The notes under the pieces: model-generated | Databases searched by the model: none | Told to the model about the DNA's origin: nothing | What the model saw: the letters and a program-made list of their open reading frames with translations, nothing else | Translations under genes and position numbers: made by a program | Shown here: positions 26,576 to 34,940 of the stretch, piece after piece | How positions within the stretch are numbered: position 1 is the stretch's first letter | Layout: the number at the start of each line of letters is the position of its first letter | DNA from: Oscillospiraceae bacterium | GTDB taxonomy: Bacteria; Bacillota; Clostridia; Oscillospirales; Oscillospiraceae | Length of the DNA stretch: 59,366 nucleotides | Reading direction: 5' to 3' | Assembly (NCBI GenBank): GCA_009776445.1 | Contig: WRNV01000002.1 | Location: 952 to 60,317, forward strand

Positions 26576-27248
26576 TATACCCAACTTAATAAAAATGTTT
26601 TTGGTAGGTTCGTTTCCGCAAGGCCCTTTGGGTGGCCTTGCTATCAATGCTTTTCTTGCTATCGTTACTATGGCGTCGGGGTTTGTTCTGGGTCTTTTAT
26701 TAGCGTTAGGCCGGATTTCCAAAAATACTCTCACTAGTCGAATTATCACCTTTGTGATTGAAACCACCCGCGCCTTGCCCTTGTTGCTGATCGTCTTTTG
26801 GTTTTATTTCTTCATCCCTCTATTTGCGGAAAGACCATTACCAACCCTTTTAAGCGCTTTCCTTTCGCTTACTTTTTATTCGGCTGTAAACCAAGCCGAA
26901 ATCTTCCGGGGTGGTTTAATGAACGTCGCAAAAGGACAATGGCAAGTTGCTTACACAACAGGTTTATCATATGTTCAGTGTATGATAAACATTATCCTGC
27001 CGCAGGTGTTGAGGATGATGTTGCCATCCTTTGCCGGTTTTTTTATCTCTCTTTTCAAAGATACTTCGGTTATATATATTATTGGAATTGTGGAGCTGAC
27101 GCAGGTGGGTATAATGCTCAGCCAGCGGGAGCCTGATAAACTTGTATTTTCATATATATTGGTTGCCGCTATGTTTTTTGGCATCTGTTTTATCCTTTCG
27201 TTTTATGCCAAAAAATGGGAAGCAAAGCAATTAAAATGGTTTAAGTGA
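26565..27248 (+). CDS. Amino acid ABC transporter permease, second subunit
   Basis: A 227-aa HisQ/GlnP-like permease. It has several membrane segments, TRALPLLLIVFWFYFFIP, and the EAA-type loop QWQVAYTTGLSYVQCMINIILPQVLR. The canonical Gly of that loop is preserved as TTGLS. It would heterodimerise with the preceding permease, using the fused ATPase and the lipoprotein at 20117. AAGGGTAAGAG precedes the ATG. Confidence 0.88.
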   Translation: MLSDIPNLIKMFLVGSFPQGPLGGLAINAFLAIVTMASGFVLGLLLALGRISKNTLTSRIITFVIETTRALPLLLIVFWFYFFIPLFAERPLPTLLSAFLSLTFYSAVNQAEIFRGGLMNVAKGQWQVAYTTGLSYVQCMINIILPQVLRMMLPSFAGFFISLFKDTSVIYIIGIVELTQVGIMLSQREPDKLVFSYILVAAMFFGICFILSFYAKKWEAKQLKWFK

Positions 27249-27856
27249 TTATGTTTGATTTAAAAATGGATAACAGAGATAGAAAGACGACAGGGATAAT
27301 CTTAGCTGGAGGAAAGAATACTAGAATAAATTGTAAAAAAGCCTTTGTGATTGTGAATGAAAACACTATTATTGATAGAATTTTAGCTATTTTTAAAGAA
27401 GTATTTTTTGAAGTTTTAATAGTTACGAATACACCGGGGGATTTTTCTTATACTGGTTTTAAAACTGTTGTAGACATAATGCCTGATAACGGTCCACTTG
27501 GGGGATTATATACAGGTCTTGTTAACATGAAGTATGAACATTGCTTCATTGTGGCTTGCGATATGCCATATATATGCAAGTCTCTTGTGAAGTATATTAA
27601 TGATATTCAAGGATACGACATCGTTGTTCCTAAAATCAAAGGACTTTTCGAGCCGTTATTTGCTTGCTATTCAAGAAGATGCGCGGATGTGGCAAGAAGA
27701 CAGATCAAAGACGGCAATTTAAAAATAACTGACATTTATTCACATTTTACTGTAAAAGAAATCTATGAGGATGAAATAAGAAAATTTGACAGCAACATGA
27801 GATCGTTCATTAATATTAATACACTGAAGGATTTGGCATCCTTAAACTCAATGTGA
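27245..27856 (+). CDS. mobA: Molybdenum cofactor guanylyltransferase
   Basis: A 203-aa MobA-family nucleotidyltransferase. GIILAGGKNTRI is the GTP-binding loop (family LAGGxSxRMG, here with a shortened, altered end). DIMPDNGPLGGLYTGL and VACDMPYI carry the metal-binding Asp; VVPKIKGLFEPLFACYS is the substrate-site signature. It attaches GMP to Mo-molybdopterin to give the MGD cofactor needed by DMSO-reductase-family enzymes, matching the oxidoreductase at 21059. It overlaps the preceding permease by 4 bases if started at GTG 27245; ATG 27251 is also possible. Confidence 0.85.
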   Translation: MIMFDLKMDNRDRKTTGIILAGGKNTRINCKKAFVIVNENTIIDRILAIFKEVFFEVLIVTNTPGDFSYTGFKTVVDIMPDNGPLGGLYTGLVNMKYEHCFIVACDMPYICKSLVKYINDIQGYDIVVPKIKGLFEPLFACYSRRCADVARRQIKDGNLKITDIYSHFTVKEIYEDEIRKFDSNMRSFININTLKDLASLNSM

Positions 27857-27861
27857 AATCA

Positions 27862-28314
27862 TTAATCTTCACTGCTTCCGATACTTTTTGTTATAGCATC
27901 TACTAACAAATCAAGACTTTCTAGAACCTGTTTGCGCTTGCCTCGTGGAATATTATCGTAGACATTTCTAAAATAACTCCCCATAGTATTGTTTATTTCT
28001 TCAAACATATTTTTCCCGGTTTCGGTTAATGATATGGTAACATATCTCCTGTCATTTGGGTCAAGCTCTCGGTTAGCTAGGCCTTTATTTACGATTTTAT
28101 TAACCGTTCTACTCATAGTGCTAATATTAACATTTAATTTTTCTGCTAGCTCATTTAGCGATATATTGGGCGTACGTCCAATTTCTGTAACCGTATGGCA
28201 TTGTGTAAATGATATCCCACAGCATGTGGATTCCATTTCATTTAGTATTCCTAGTTTTGCTTCCATCTTCCTTATTAGTTCCCTTAGATCGTTTTCATTA
28301 TTTTGTATACCCAT
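27862..28314 (-). CDS. MarR-family regulator with Cys-Cys-x6-Cys motif
   Basis: A 150-aa winged-helix regulator, convergent with mobA. The DNA-binding region is ISLNELAEKLNVNISTMSRTVNKIVNKGLANRE followed by the wing DPNDRRYVTISLTETG. The N-terminal helix holds STCCGISFTQCHT (Cys31, Cys32, Cys39), an arrangement seen in MarR proteins of anaerobes and plausible for metal, metalloid or redox sensing; function inferred. It is the only regulator inside the bracketed island and probably controls it. AGGAGA lies 8 bases before the ATG. TATAAT (minus strand, 28363-28368) is a likely -10. Confidence 0.85.
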   Translation of the reverse strand: MGIQNNENDLRELIRKMEAKLGILNEMESTCCGISFTQCHTVTEIGRTPNISLNELAEKLNVNISTMSRTVNKIVNKGLANRELDPNDRRYVTISLTETGKNMFEEINNTMGSYFRNVYDNIPRGKRKQVLESLDLLVDAITKSIGSSED

Positions 28315-28362
28315 TTCAATTATCTCCTAGATCACTGCGTATTGGTGAAGTGACTGTCAAGA

Positions 28363-28368
28363 ATTATA
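28363..28368 (-). promoter_or_regulatory. Possible -10 element of the marR promoter
   Basis: A perfect TATAAT on the minus strand about 50 bases before the marR start, with no good -35 at 17 bases. A palindromic AACGTT lies next to it (28371-28376) and might be part of an operator. Confidence 0.3.
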
Positions 28369-28427
28369 CTAACGTTTAATGAGATTTGCCGTTTTTTAGC
28401 TCACTTGTATAACATTTGACGACAACC

Positions 28428-28489
28428 CTCTTACTGTTGCTTAATATACCTCAAAAACATCAGAAAAGCAATAAGAACAAAATGTGTAT
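28428..28489. repeat. 62-bp direct repeat, right copy (island boundary)
   Basis: Right-hand copy of the 1718-1779 sequence, 61/62 identical. It carries an orphan copy of the hypD promoter pointing left towards marR (TTGCTT at 28466-28471, TATATT at 28443-28448). The single mismatch at 28450 changes the TG of the extended -10 to GG. Confidence 0.9.
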
Positions 28490-28496
28490 AGCAGTG

Positions 28497-28525
28497 TTGT
28501 TTATTGCGTGGAATTATGCTAAAAT
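28497..28525 (+). promoter_or_regulatory. Putative pilZ promoter
   Basis: TTGTTT (28497-28502) and TAAAAT (28520-28525) have a 17-base spacer with an upstream TG, about 35 bases before the pilZ-domain gene. It begins just outside the right repeat, so it belongs to the resident chromosome. Confidence 0.4.
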
Positions 28526-28559
28526 ATCTGAACTGACATAAAACGCGGAGTGTGGAGAT

Positions 28560-29126
28560 ATGGCAAAATCCTTGACCAATTTTACGGATTCTCTGGTTAT
28601 AATACGCGATAACGGAAATAATCTTATTACTGAAACAATAGTTACAGGGTATAATAGGGACGAGATGTACATCGAAGTTACGGAAGGTATGGAAAACGTC
28701 AAGCCCGGTGCCCGGTTGCGTTTACTGATCATACACCCCGATGGCGTCAGTGAGTTTAGTGGCACGCTAAAATATTCGCGCCAGGGCATATACGAGATTC
28801 CGATATTCGGCGAACAGACACGCGGCGCACGCGCGACGGCGCGTTACCCGCTCAATGCCGACGCGCTTATCAAGGAAATGGTCGTAAACTCGGAGAAAGT
28901 ATCGCTTCGAGACCCGATACAAGTATCATTGGAGAATATCAGCAAGTCTGGCATTTTCATCAAATCTCCTGAGATACGTTTTATAAACGACGTTGTTTTA
29001 TGGATTGAATTCAACGTCAAGGGCAAGGAAATGGTTCTCAACGCGAAAGTAGTAAGAGAACAAAAAAATAATGACAATTCATACAGCTATGGCTGTCAAC
29101 TGGTTTTCAAATCTGGAGAGAAATAA
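28560..29126 (+). CDS. PilZ-domain protein (putative c-di-GMP receptor)
   Basis: A 188-aa protein. The N-terminal half resembles the YcgR-like beta-barrel. The C-terminal PilZ domain shows RATARYPLNADA (RxxxR-type) and LENISKSGIFIKSP, the (D/N)xSxxG motif with Asn replacing the common Asp. PilZ proteins bind cyclic di-GMP and adjust motility, adhesion or envelope functions in the cytoplasm. It is the first gene to the right of the island and stands 26 bases before the MoxR operon, possibly co-transcribed. Codon use is GC-richer than the island. Confidence 0.8.
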   Translation: MAKSLTNFTDSLVIIRDNGNNLITETIVTGYNRDEMYIEVTEGMENVKPGARLRLLIIHPDGVSEFSGTLKYSRQGIYEIPIFGEQTRGARATARYPLNADALIKEMVVNSEKVSLRDPIQVSLENISKSGIFIKSPEIRFINDVVLWIEFNVKGKEMVLNAKVVREQKNNDNSYSYGCQLVFKSGEK

Positions 29127-29152
29127 CAATAAAAACTTCAAGGTGGTAAATA

Positions 29153-30106
29153 ATGGAAAACCGAGACGGTAAACGCCTGGCTGGACTTGGAGTGCTTAAA
29201 AGCGTGGCTAATGCAATCGTTGGGAAAGACCAAGTAATTTTACGCGTTTTTCTGGCAATACTAGCCAGAGGCCATATTCTGATAGAAGATATTCCAGGCG
29301 TCGGAAAAACCACGCTTGCCATAGCTTTTTCAAAAGCGCTCGACCTAAAATATAATCGGGTGCAGTTCACTCCGGACGTATTACCGTCAGATGTCACAGG
29401 TTTCTCGATACTTGACAAAGAAACCGGGCGCATGGAATACACGCCGGGCGCGGTTTTATGTAACCTCTTCTTGGCGGACGAACTCAACCGCGCCACAAGC
29501 CGTACTCAATCGGCGCTCCTTGAAGCCATGGAGGAAGGGCAAGTGACTGTCGACGGCGTTTCTTACGCTGTGCCGCAGCCATTTATAGTTGTAGCTACGC
29601 AAAATCCTGTGGGCGCGGCTGGCACGCAGCTCCTACCGGATTCCCAGATGGACCGGTTTATGGTTCGCTTGTCATTAGGATATCCGGCTCACGACGACGA
29701 GATGCTTCTGCTCAAACGCAAGCATACAAACAACCTACTCGACCTTGTGGAACCTGTGCTGACAGGCAACGATCTCCAGCGAATGCGCGAGGAAGTGGAT
29801 AAGGTGCATATCGACCCTTCCCTTTTGGACTATATTGTCGCGCTTGTAAGTGCGACGCGCCGACATCCCGACCTACTTTTAGGCGCGAGCCCGCGCGCTT
29901 CCATAGCGCTTGCCGCCATCTCGAAAGCGACAGCTTACCTCCAGGGGCGCGATTACGTTACCCCCAAGGATATTTTCCCGCTATTCGCTGACACGCTTGC
30001 CCATAGGCTGATTCTTCGGCCTGGTGCGGAAAATGAAAACATTACGTCGGCAAAAATCCTTGACGGTATCCTCAAGTCCGTACGCTCCCCGAGCGTTTCC
30101 CTGTAG
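29153..30106 (+). CDS. MoxR-type AAA+ ATPase
   Basis: A 317-aa AAA+ protein of the MoxR family. Walker A is IPGVGKTTLA, Walker B FLADELNRA, sensor VVATQNPVG, followed by the arginine-finger region QMDRFMVRLSLGYP and the C-terminal lid. MoxR ATPases act as chaperones for complexes or envelope proteins. The following DUF58 and transglutaminase genes form the common moxR-DUF58-TgpA cassette, which supports the call. AAGGTGG precedes the ATG. Confidence 0.92.
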   Translation: MENRDGKRLAGLGVLKSVANAIVGKDQVILRVFLAILARGHILIEDIPGVGKTTLAIAFSKALDLKYNRVQFTPDVLPSDVTGFSILDKETGRMEYTPGAVLCNLFLADELNRATSRTQSALLEAMEEGQVTVDGVSYAVPQPFIVVATQNPVGAAGTQLLPDSQMDRFMVRLSLGYPAHDDEMLLLKRKHTNNLLDLVEPVLTGNDLQRMREEVDKVHIDPSLLDYIVALVSATRRHPDLLLGASPRASIALAAISKATAYLQGRDYVTPKDIFPLFADTLAHRLILRPGAENENITSAKILDGILKSVRSPSVSL

Positions 30107-30115
30107 GTCGCCGAA

Positions 30116-31051
30116 ATGGGGACGCGACGGATCACATACACGTCGGCGCTTATCGGCCTGGCACTATTTTATATACTCTATTCACACTGGTTCTCATGGT
30201 ATCTTCTTGTCCTGTTTTTGCTGCTGATACCGTTTGACCTGGCGTTCAGCTTGCCAGGTATGCTGACGAGAAGGATAACGATTATCGCGCCGAATGTGCT
30301 GGAACAAGGATCCCACGGAATCCTGGCGATAGTCGCGTATAAAAAAAAACCGTTTCCCGCAAGATGTATAAAGGCGTGGTTGAAAATCTACAACGACGAC
30401 TTCAAAACGATGCGCCGGTTTGTTTGCGGGGCGGAGCGAGGAAACCGGTATGAAGTAGAGATCGACACATCACGCAGTGGGTTGACCGTTTTTGAAATCA
30501 AACGAATATGGATTGTCAGCCTTATAGGCCTATTTTCGATGCCTGCTACCGTAAATTGTCGATCCACCGTCCTGGTTTTGTCAGCGCCGGCTAGACCCGC
30601 GAATATAATAGCGTTGTCTCGCGGTGTAATCTTACGTCCAAAACCGGGCGGCGGTTTTTCGGAAGAGCATGATTTGCGCCACTATCGTAGTGGCGATCCG
30701 ATCAGGAGCATACACTGGAAACTATCCGCGAAGTTTGATTCGTTAATTATCCGTGAACCGCTCGTCCAGCCGCCGCATAGTCGGCTTATTATCATCGAAA
30801 GCTGGAACGGTGCGCAAGAGCGCGACGTAATCCTCGGACGGTTGCGGTGGGTTTCTGACTATTTACTAAAATGGGATATGCCTTACTTTATAAGGTTTGG
30901 AGACGACGGATCGATCGAGGAAATTACCAAAGCCGAGGATTTGATTGATTTCCTCCGCCGCTCGCTTGATGTTAAGAAACTCACGCTTCCCGCGTATGGG
31001 AGCGTACCGACCAGGTTTTCCTGGATTTTCCGCGTTAACGCAGGAGGTTAG
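30116..31051 (+). CDS. DUF58 membrane-associated protein
   Basis: A 311-aa protein with two N-terminal hydrophobic segments (residues about 10-45). The DUF58 core EEHDLRHYRSGDPIRSIHWKLSAKFDSLIIREP is the defining motif. It lies 9 bases after moxR and 5 before the transglutaminase gene, the conserved cassette order. The DUF58 partner is thought to act with MoxR, possibly through a von Willebrand-like fold; the precise role is unknown. Confidence 0.88.
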   Translation: MGTRRITYTSALIGLALFYILYSHWFSWYLLVLFLLLIPFDLAFSLPGMLTRRITIIAPNVLEQGSHGILAIVAYKKKPFPARCIKAWLKIYNDDFKTMRRFVCGAERGNRYEVEIDTSRSGLTVFEIKRIWIVSLIGLFSMPATVNCRSTVLVLSAPARPANIIALSRGVILRPKPGGGFSEEHDLRHYRSGDPIRSIHWKLSAKFDSLIIREPLVQPPHSRLIIIESWNGAQERDVILGRLRWVSDYLLKWDMPYFIRFGDDGSIEEITKAEDLIDFLRRSLDVKKLTLPAYGSVPTRFSWIFRVNAGG

Positions 31052-31056
31052 AGGTT

Positions 31057-33330
31057 ATGGCAAAAAACGCGAAACATGCCATAACGGTTGTTGGCAGCTT
31101 TATTTTGATCCTGACCGCTGTCGCGTGTACATTTGGTGCGGTGATAAGTGCGTTTTCGTTCGAAGTGGATCGCTGGCTCCTGCTTTTTGTTTGGCTTTTT
31201 ATAACTTTGGCGCTGTCAATTGTAGCCACGATATGGCGCGGAAAGGGAATGCTTGCGTTGATATTGCCCATGCTTGCTCTGGTATTCTGGAAGCTGCCGG
31301 AGATTTCTGAAGGCGCGAAATGGGCAATATTCTTTATCAGCAGGGAGTTTAATAAATGGCTTGTCGTCCCAATATTCTTTTCGGGCACAGTCGCGTCCAC
31401 ATACGAATTGACTCTTTTTTTCGCGGGGGCAGGGGTAATCCTGGCTTATCCGCTTGCTGTCGCGATATGCCTTCGACGTAGCGCTTTCCTTGCTGTTTTT
31501 CTTACAGTTCCGATTGTATTTGTTACTTTTATACTTGTACATAGCCAGCCCAACACTTGGCTTCTTGTTGGTTTGGTTGCGGTATACCTTACATTGCTGA
31601 TAAGCAGCGCCCTCCATAGCGACGATTTTCAAAAAAGAGACGCCGCAATTTTTCCTTCACTTGCCATTGCGATACTTTTACTGGGCCTTGCGTATGTGAT
31701 CGCGTCGCCGGAAAATTACAAGCGGGAAATGAGCATGGATACGATCGACTCCCAATTGCGAGCCATAGCTACGCGGGTTGGGATGACGCAGACAAAATCC
31801 GGCGTTGGATGGCCCCTTTCATACTTGTATGAATGGCGCTTTGACACAAAAAACGTGGAAATCTCGAAAGCAGGTACGCGCGTGATAACAGACAGGGATA
31901 TTCTTGAAGTAGTGTCTTCCGAGGCGGGGACATTTTATCTGAGAGGATACTCCATGCAATTGTTTGACGGGGATCGGTGGACTGTCAATTCGGATACGCT
32001 GCCGTTTTCCAATGAATGGGTGGCGATGGCGTACCCGAATTGGATCGCGGAAAACTACTTGACGCATTATTCAGATGAAGGGCTGATCAGTATCAAACGT
32101 GTGAGTATGGCGATCGACAGGATCCGCGACGCGACGGTGGATATTGAATACACGCCATACTACAGCTCCCCCTTTTCTCTTGGTGCTCTCAGTGCACTCA
32201 GTTCTAGCATTTCTCCCTATGGTTCAATCTATCCACATGATTCAATTTATCCACAATTTACCCAACAAGGGAGTGCATTTTTATACACTGAGGAAAGCAT
32301 ACTTAAAATCCAGCACTCGTTTCCCGAATTTCGCTATAACTATGAAATGTTTACCGCCTATATCAGCGAAGCCCGGGAGGCATATACGCAGATTGACGAC
32401 AGCACGGCAATTGGGCTGCGTGAGCTTGCCAGAGAGGCGGGCATCGACGCTACAGCAGCCCGGGAAACCGTCGTCGACAAAGTTGCCGAGTATATCCGCT
32501 CATCGGGGCGGTACACCCTGTCGCCTTATGTCATCCCGGACGGTGAGGATTTCGCTCTTTATTTTCTAAAAGAATCGCAGCAAGGATACTGCATCCACTT
32601 CACGACTGCCGCAGTATTGATGCTCAGGGCGCTGGATATCCCCGCGCGATTTACGAGCGGATTTTTTGTGACAGTTCCTGAGGATAGGGTTGGAAGGGCT
32701 TTTCCAGTTACCGACAGAAACGCCCACGCGTGGGTCGAGGTATTCTATGACGAAGCAGGATGGTTGCCGCTTGAGGTGACGCCGGCTTATCCAGGTTCAG
32801 AAATCCCTGGCGGAAGGTCTCATACGCCTGATGATTCAGGCGAAAATAGTAATTCTAACGGGATATCGAATATGCCGGCTGATAAGGATAGGGAAGACGC
32901 GCCTTCCCAAACGCAGGGTAACGGGCAGAAAACGGATCCGCTGGCTGACGGGGACGATGATAATGATCAGGAAAAGATAAAAGCTATGTGGAAAGCCATA
33001 CTGATCATGTTTTACTCATGCGCCGCCATATGCGCCGCGTTACTGTTCTTACGCCGCCCTTTGGCGCGAATGAGAAGAAAAAAGCATTTTGCCCAAACGG
33101 ATACGAACGCTGCTGTTATCCGCGCGTGGCGCTATATTACGCGGCTGAGCGGCAAAAAGACGCCACCGGAGGAAATAGAGGAATTGGCTTATAAAGCGCG
33201 TTTCAGCCAGCACATAATATCCGAAGAAGAACGAGCGGAGATGGTAAGTTACGCATTTGGCCTTTGCGCCGAGAGATATCTCTTAAGTAACATTTTTGGA
33301 AAATTCCTGCTGTATGTCCGCGGCCTATAA
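31057..33330 (+). CDS. Transglutaminase-like membrane protein (TgpA/DUF3488 type)
   Basis: A 757-aa protein. About six hydrophobic segments fill the N-terminal 200 residues. A large extracellular part contains the transglutaminase-like core GYCIHFTTAAVLMLRALDIPARFTSGF (catalytic Cys) and DRNAHAWVEVFYDEAGWLPLEVTP (catalytic His, Asp-type acid). Another membrane segment near residue 655 precedes a cytoplasmic DUF4129-like tail. It may act as a protease or cross-linker on surface proteins. A low-complexity Ser/Tyr stretch (32160-32260) has repeated SIYPHDSIYPQ-like units. Third gene of the MoxR cassette. Confidence 0.88.
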   Translation: MAKNAKHAITVVGSFILILTAVACTFGAVISAFSFEVDRWLLLFVWLFITLALSIVATIWRGKGMLALILPMLALVFWKLPEISEGAKWAIFFISREFNKWLVVPIFFSGTVASTYELTLFFAGAGVILAYPLAVAICLRRSAFLAVFLTVPIVFVTFILVHSQPNTWLLVGLVAVYLTLLISSALHSDDFQKRDAAIFPSLAIAILLLGLAYVIASPENYKREMSMDTIDSQLRAIATRVGMTQTKSGVGWPLSYLYEWRFDTKNVEISKAGTRVITDRDILEVVSSEAGTFYLRGYSMQLFDGDRWTVNSDTLPFSNEWVAMAYPNWIAENYLTHYSDEGLISIKRVSMAIDRIRDATVDIEYTPYYSSPFSLGALSALSSSISPYGSIYPHDSIYPQFTQQGSAFLYTEESILKIQHSFPEFRYNYEMFTAYISEAREAYTQIDDSTAIGLRELAREAGIDATAARETVVDKVAEYIRSSGRYTLSPYVIPDGEDFALYFLKESQQGYCIHFTTAAVLMLRALDIPARFTSGFFVTVPEDRVGRAFPVTDRNAHAWVEVFYDEAGWLPLEVTPAYPGSEIPGGRSHTPDDSGENSNSNGISNMPADKDREDAPSQTQGNGQKTDPLADGDDDNDQEKIKAMWKAILIMFYSCAAICAALLFLRRPLARMRRKKHFAQTDTNAAVIRAWRYITRLSGKKTPPEEIEELAYKARFSQHIISEEERAEMVSYAFGLCAERYLLSNIFGKFLLYVRGL

Positions 33331-33350
33331 TGAAGGAGCGCTTGATTAAT

Positions 33351-34940
33351 ATGTATAAACTAGTCATTGTTGAAGACGAACAGGATATCAGAAATAGACT
33401 GGTCAGCATGATCGAAAAGTCGGGATGCAATTTCGAGATTGTCGCTGAATATGAGACCGGGATAGACGCTTATGACGGGATAATGTCGGACAATCCGGAT
33501 CTCATCATGACTGATATAAAAATCCCTTACATCAGCGGTATTGAGCTTGTGAAAAAAGCGCGCGAAGCATATCCGCTCATACGGGTAATTATAATAACGG
33601 GATATAACGAGTTCGACTACGCAAAAGAAGCCGCGAACCTTGGAGTGCTGGGGTTTGTCAGCAAACCCGTCACTTTGGACAGCATAAGGGACTTGCTGAA
33701 AAAAGCGGAAGCGTATTTGGACAATGAATTTGTTACAGGTTCAAACCTCAACAAACTCTCCGCATTTTATCAGGAAAACCTCCCGGTCATAAGGGAAAAC
33801 GATCTATATCGTCTATCCGGAGCTTCGGATGTAACGCCTGCTTTTGAAGCCAGGCTCAGAGGCAACAATATAAGACTGGACTACCCATATTTCGCGATGT
33901 GTATTTTTGACCTCGACGAGATTCCCGACCAGGACGCTGAACAGTACGATATCATATTTTCCTCCGTGCGGAAAACCATCGGAGAAGAACTTGAAAACCT
34001 GTGCGATTACGACATGTTCAACCGTTACGAAAAGCTATGCCTCATACTTAAGTATCACGCTCAGCCAGATATTAAGGAGCTTGAACGGCGCATAGAGCGC
34101 GTTATCCAGCGCGCGGGCCGCTATTCTGACATGCCGCTTAGTGCGGGGATAAGCAGCGTCATGGAAAACAGCAAAAACTTCTCGAGACTTGTTAAGGAAG
34201 CGACGCGCGCGCTGGAATATCGGAGCGTCATGGGCGGGCAGAAAGTCTTTCTGTATGGGAATTCCCAGTCCGGTATAATAAACCTTGCGGCTGGAGACAG
34301 CAAAATAAAAGAGCTGGGATATCTTCTCCATTCACGAACTGCCGAGGACTGCATCCAATGGATCGACTCGATACGCGATACTATCGTAAGCTCCCGGGAT
34401 TCCCTCTACTACGCGGCTACAGGGATCCTCAATATCCTTATCCGCGGGTGCGACGATATAGAGGGACTCTACGCCCGCTACGGAGGTTTGGACAAACTCT
34501 ATCGCAAACTGTTTGAGATCAAAACTGACGAAGAGATATACGACTATTTGAAAGAATTGGTAGTTATTGTACGCGAACTGAACGACGGCGTGATTGTAGA
34601 CGATGTGGAACGCAACCTGCATCTGGTGATGTCATATATTGAAACGCGCTTTTGCGACCCGGACATCAGCTTTGAGTCCCTCGCCAGGGAAGTGGGCTTT
34701 TCAGTTAGCTACATCAGCGCGCTTTTGAAGAAACGGCTCAACACCTCATTTATCAAAATGCTCACCGAGTTGAGGATCGATAAAGCAAAGGAACTTTTGT
34801 TAAACCCAGCGTTGAAAATAATTGATGTCGCGGAACAACTGGGGTACAATGATTCATACTATTTTAGCCATTGCTTCAAAAAACATGTGGGCATGCCGCC
34901 AAAGGAATTCAGGAATGAGAAAAATAGGCAGGTTTTTTAG
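33351..34940 (+). CDS. YesN-type response regulator (REC plus AraC HTH)
   Basis: About 529 aa. The receiver domain starts MYKLVIVEDEQDIRNRL, with phosphoacceptor Asp in PDLIMTDIKIPYISG and Lys in GFVSKPV. A long linker region leads to a C-terminal AraC-type double helix-turn-helix (ISFESLAREVGFSVSYISALLKKRL ... IIDVAEQLGYNDSYYFSHCFKKHVGMPPKEFR). It should activate sugar-transport genes once phosphorylated by the overlapping kinase. Target is probably the mgl operon downstream. AAGGAG is about 12 bases before ATG 33351; an in-frame ATG at 33330 precedes that site. Confidence 0.9.
   Translation: MYKLVIVEDEQDIRNRLVSMIEKSGCNFEIVAEYETGIDAYDGIMSDNPDLIMTDIKIPYISGIELVKKAREAYPLIRVIIITGYNEFDYAKEAANLGVLGFVSKPVTLDSIRDLLKKAEAYLDNEFVTGSNLNKLSAFYQENLPVIRENDLYRLSGASDVTPAFEARLRGNNIRLDYPYFAMCIFDLDEIPDQDAEQYDIIFSSVRKTIGEELENLCDYDMFNRYEKLCLILKYHAQPDIKELERRIERVIQRAGRYSDMPLSAGISSVMENSKNFSRLVKEATRALEYRSVMGGQKVFLYGNSQSGIINLAAGDSKIKELGYLLHSRTAEDCIQWIDSIRDTIVSSRDSLYYAATGILNILIRGCDDIEGLYARYGGLDKLYRKLFEIKTDEEIYDYLKELVVIVRELNDGVIVDDVERNLHLVMSYIETRFCDPDISFESLAREVGFSVSYISALLKKRLNTSFIKMLTELRIDKAKELLLNPALKIIDVAEQLGYNDSYYFSHCFKKHVGMPPKEFRNEKNRQVF

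Larger units (their letters stand above)
1780..28427. mobile_element. Candidate genomic island bracketed by 62-bp direct repeats
   Basis: The block between the two 62-bp repeats contains the whole nitrogenase-like biosynthetic cluster, the ABC transporter, the molybdopterin oxidoreductase, mobA and a MarR regulator. Its base composition and codon use (AAT, ATA, AAA, GAT preferred) contrast with hypD on the left and with pilZ and moxR on the right. Removing the block and one repeat copy would restore a simple divergent hypD-pilZ intergenic region. No integrase, transposase, relaxase or tRNA target was found inside, so the transfer mechanism is unknown. It may have moved as a passive circle, or have lost its own recombinase. 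Confidence 0.55.

Noticed and set aside
1780-28427. Integrase, transposase or conjugation genes for the island
   Set aside because: Every sizeable frame was examined and none resembles a recombinase or transfer protein.
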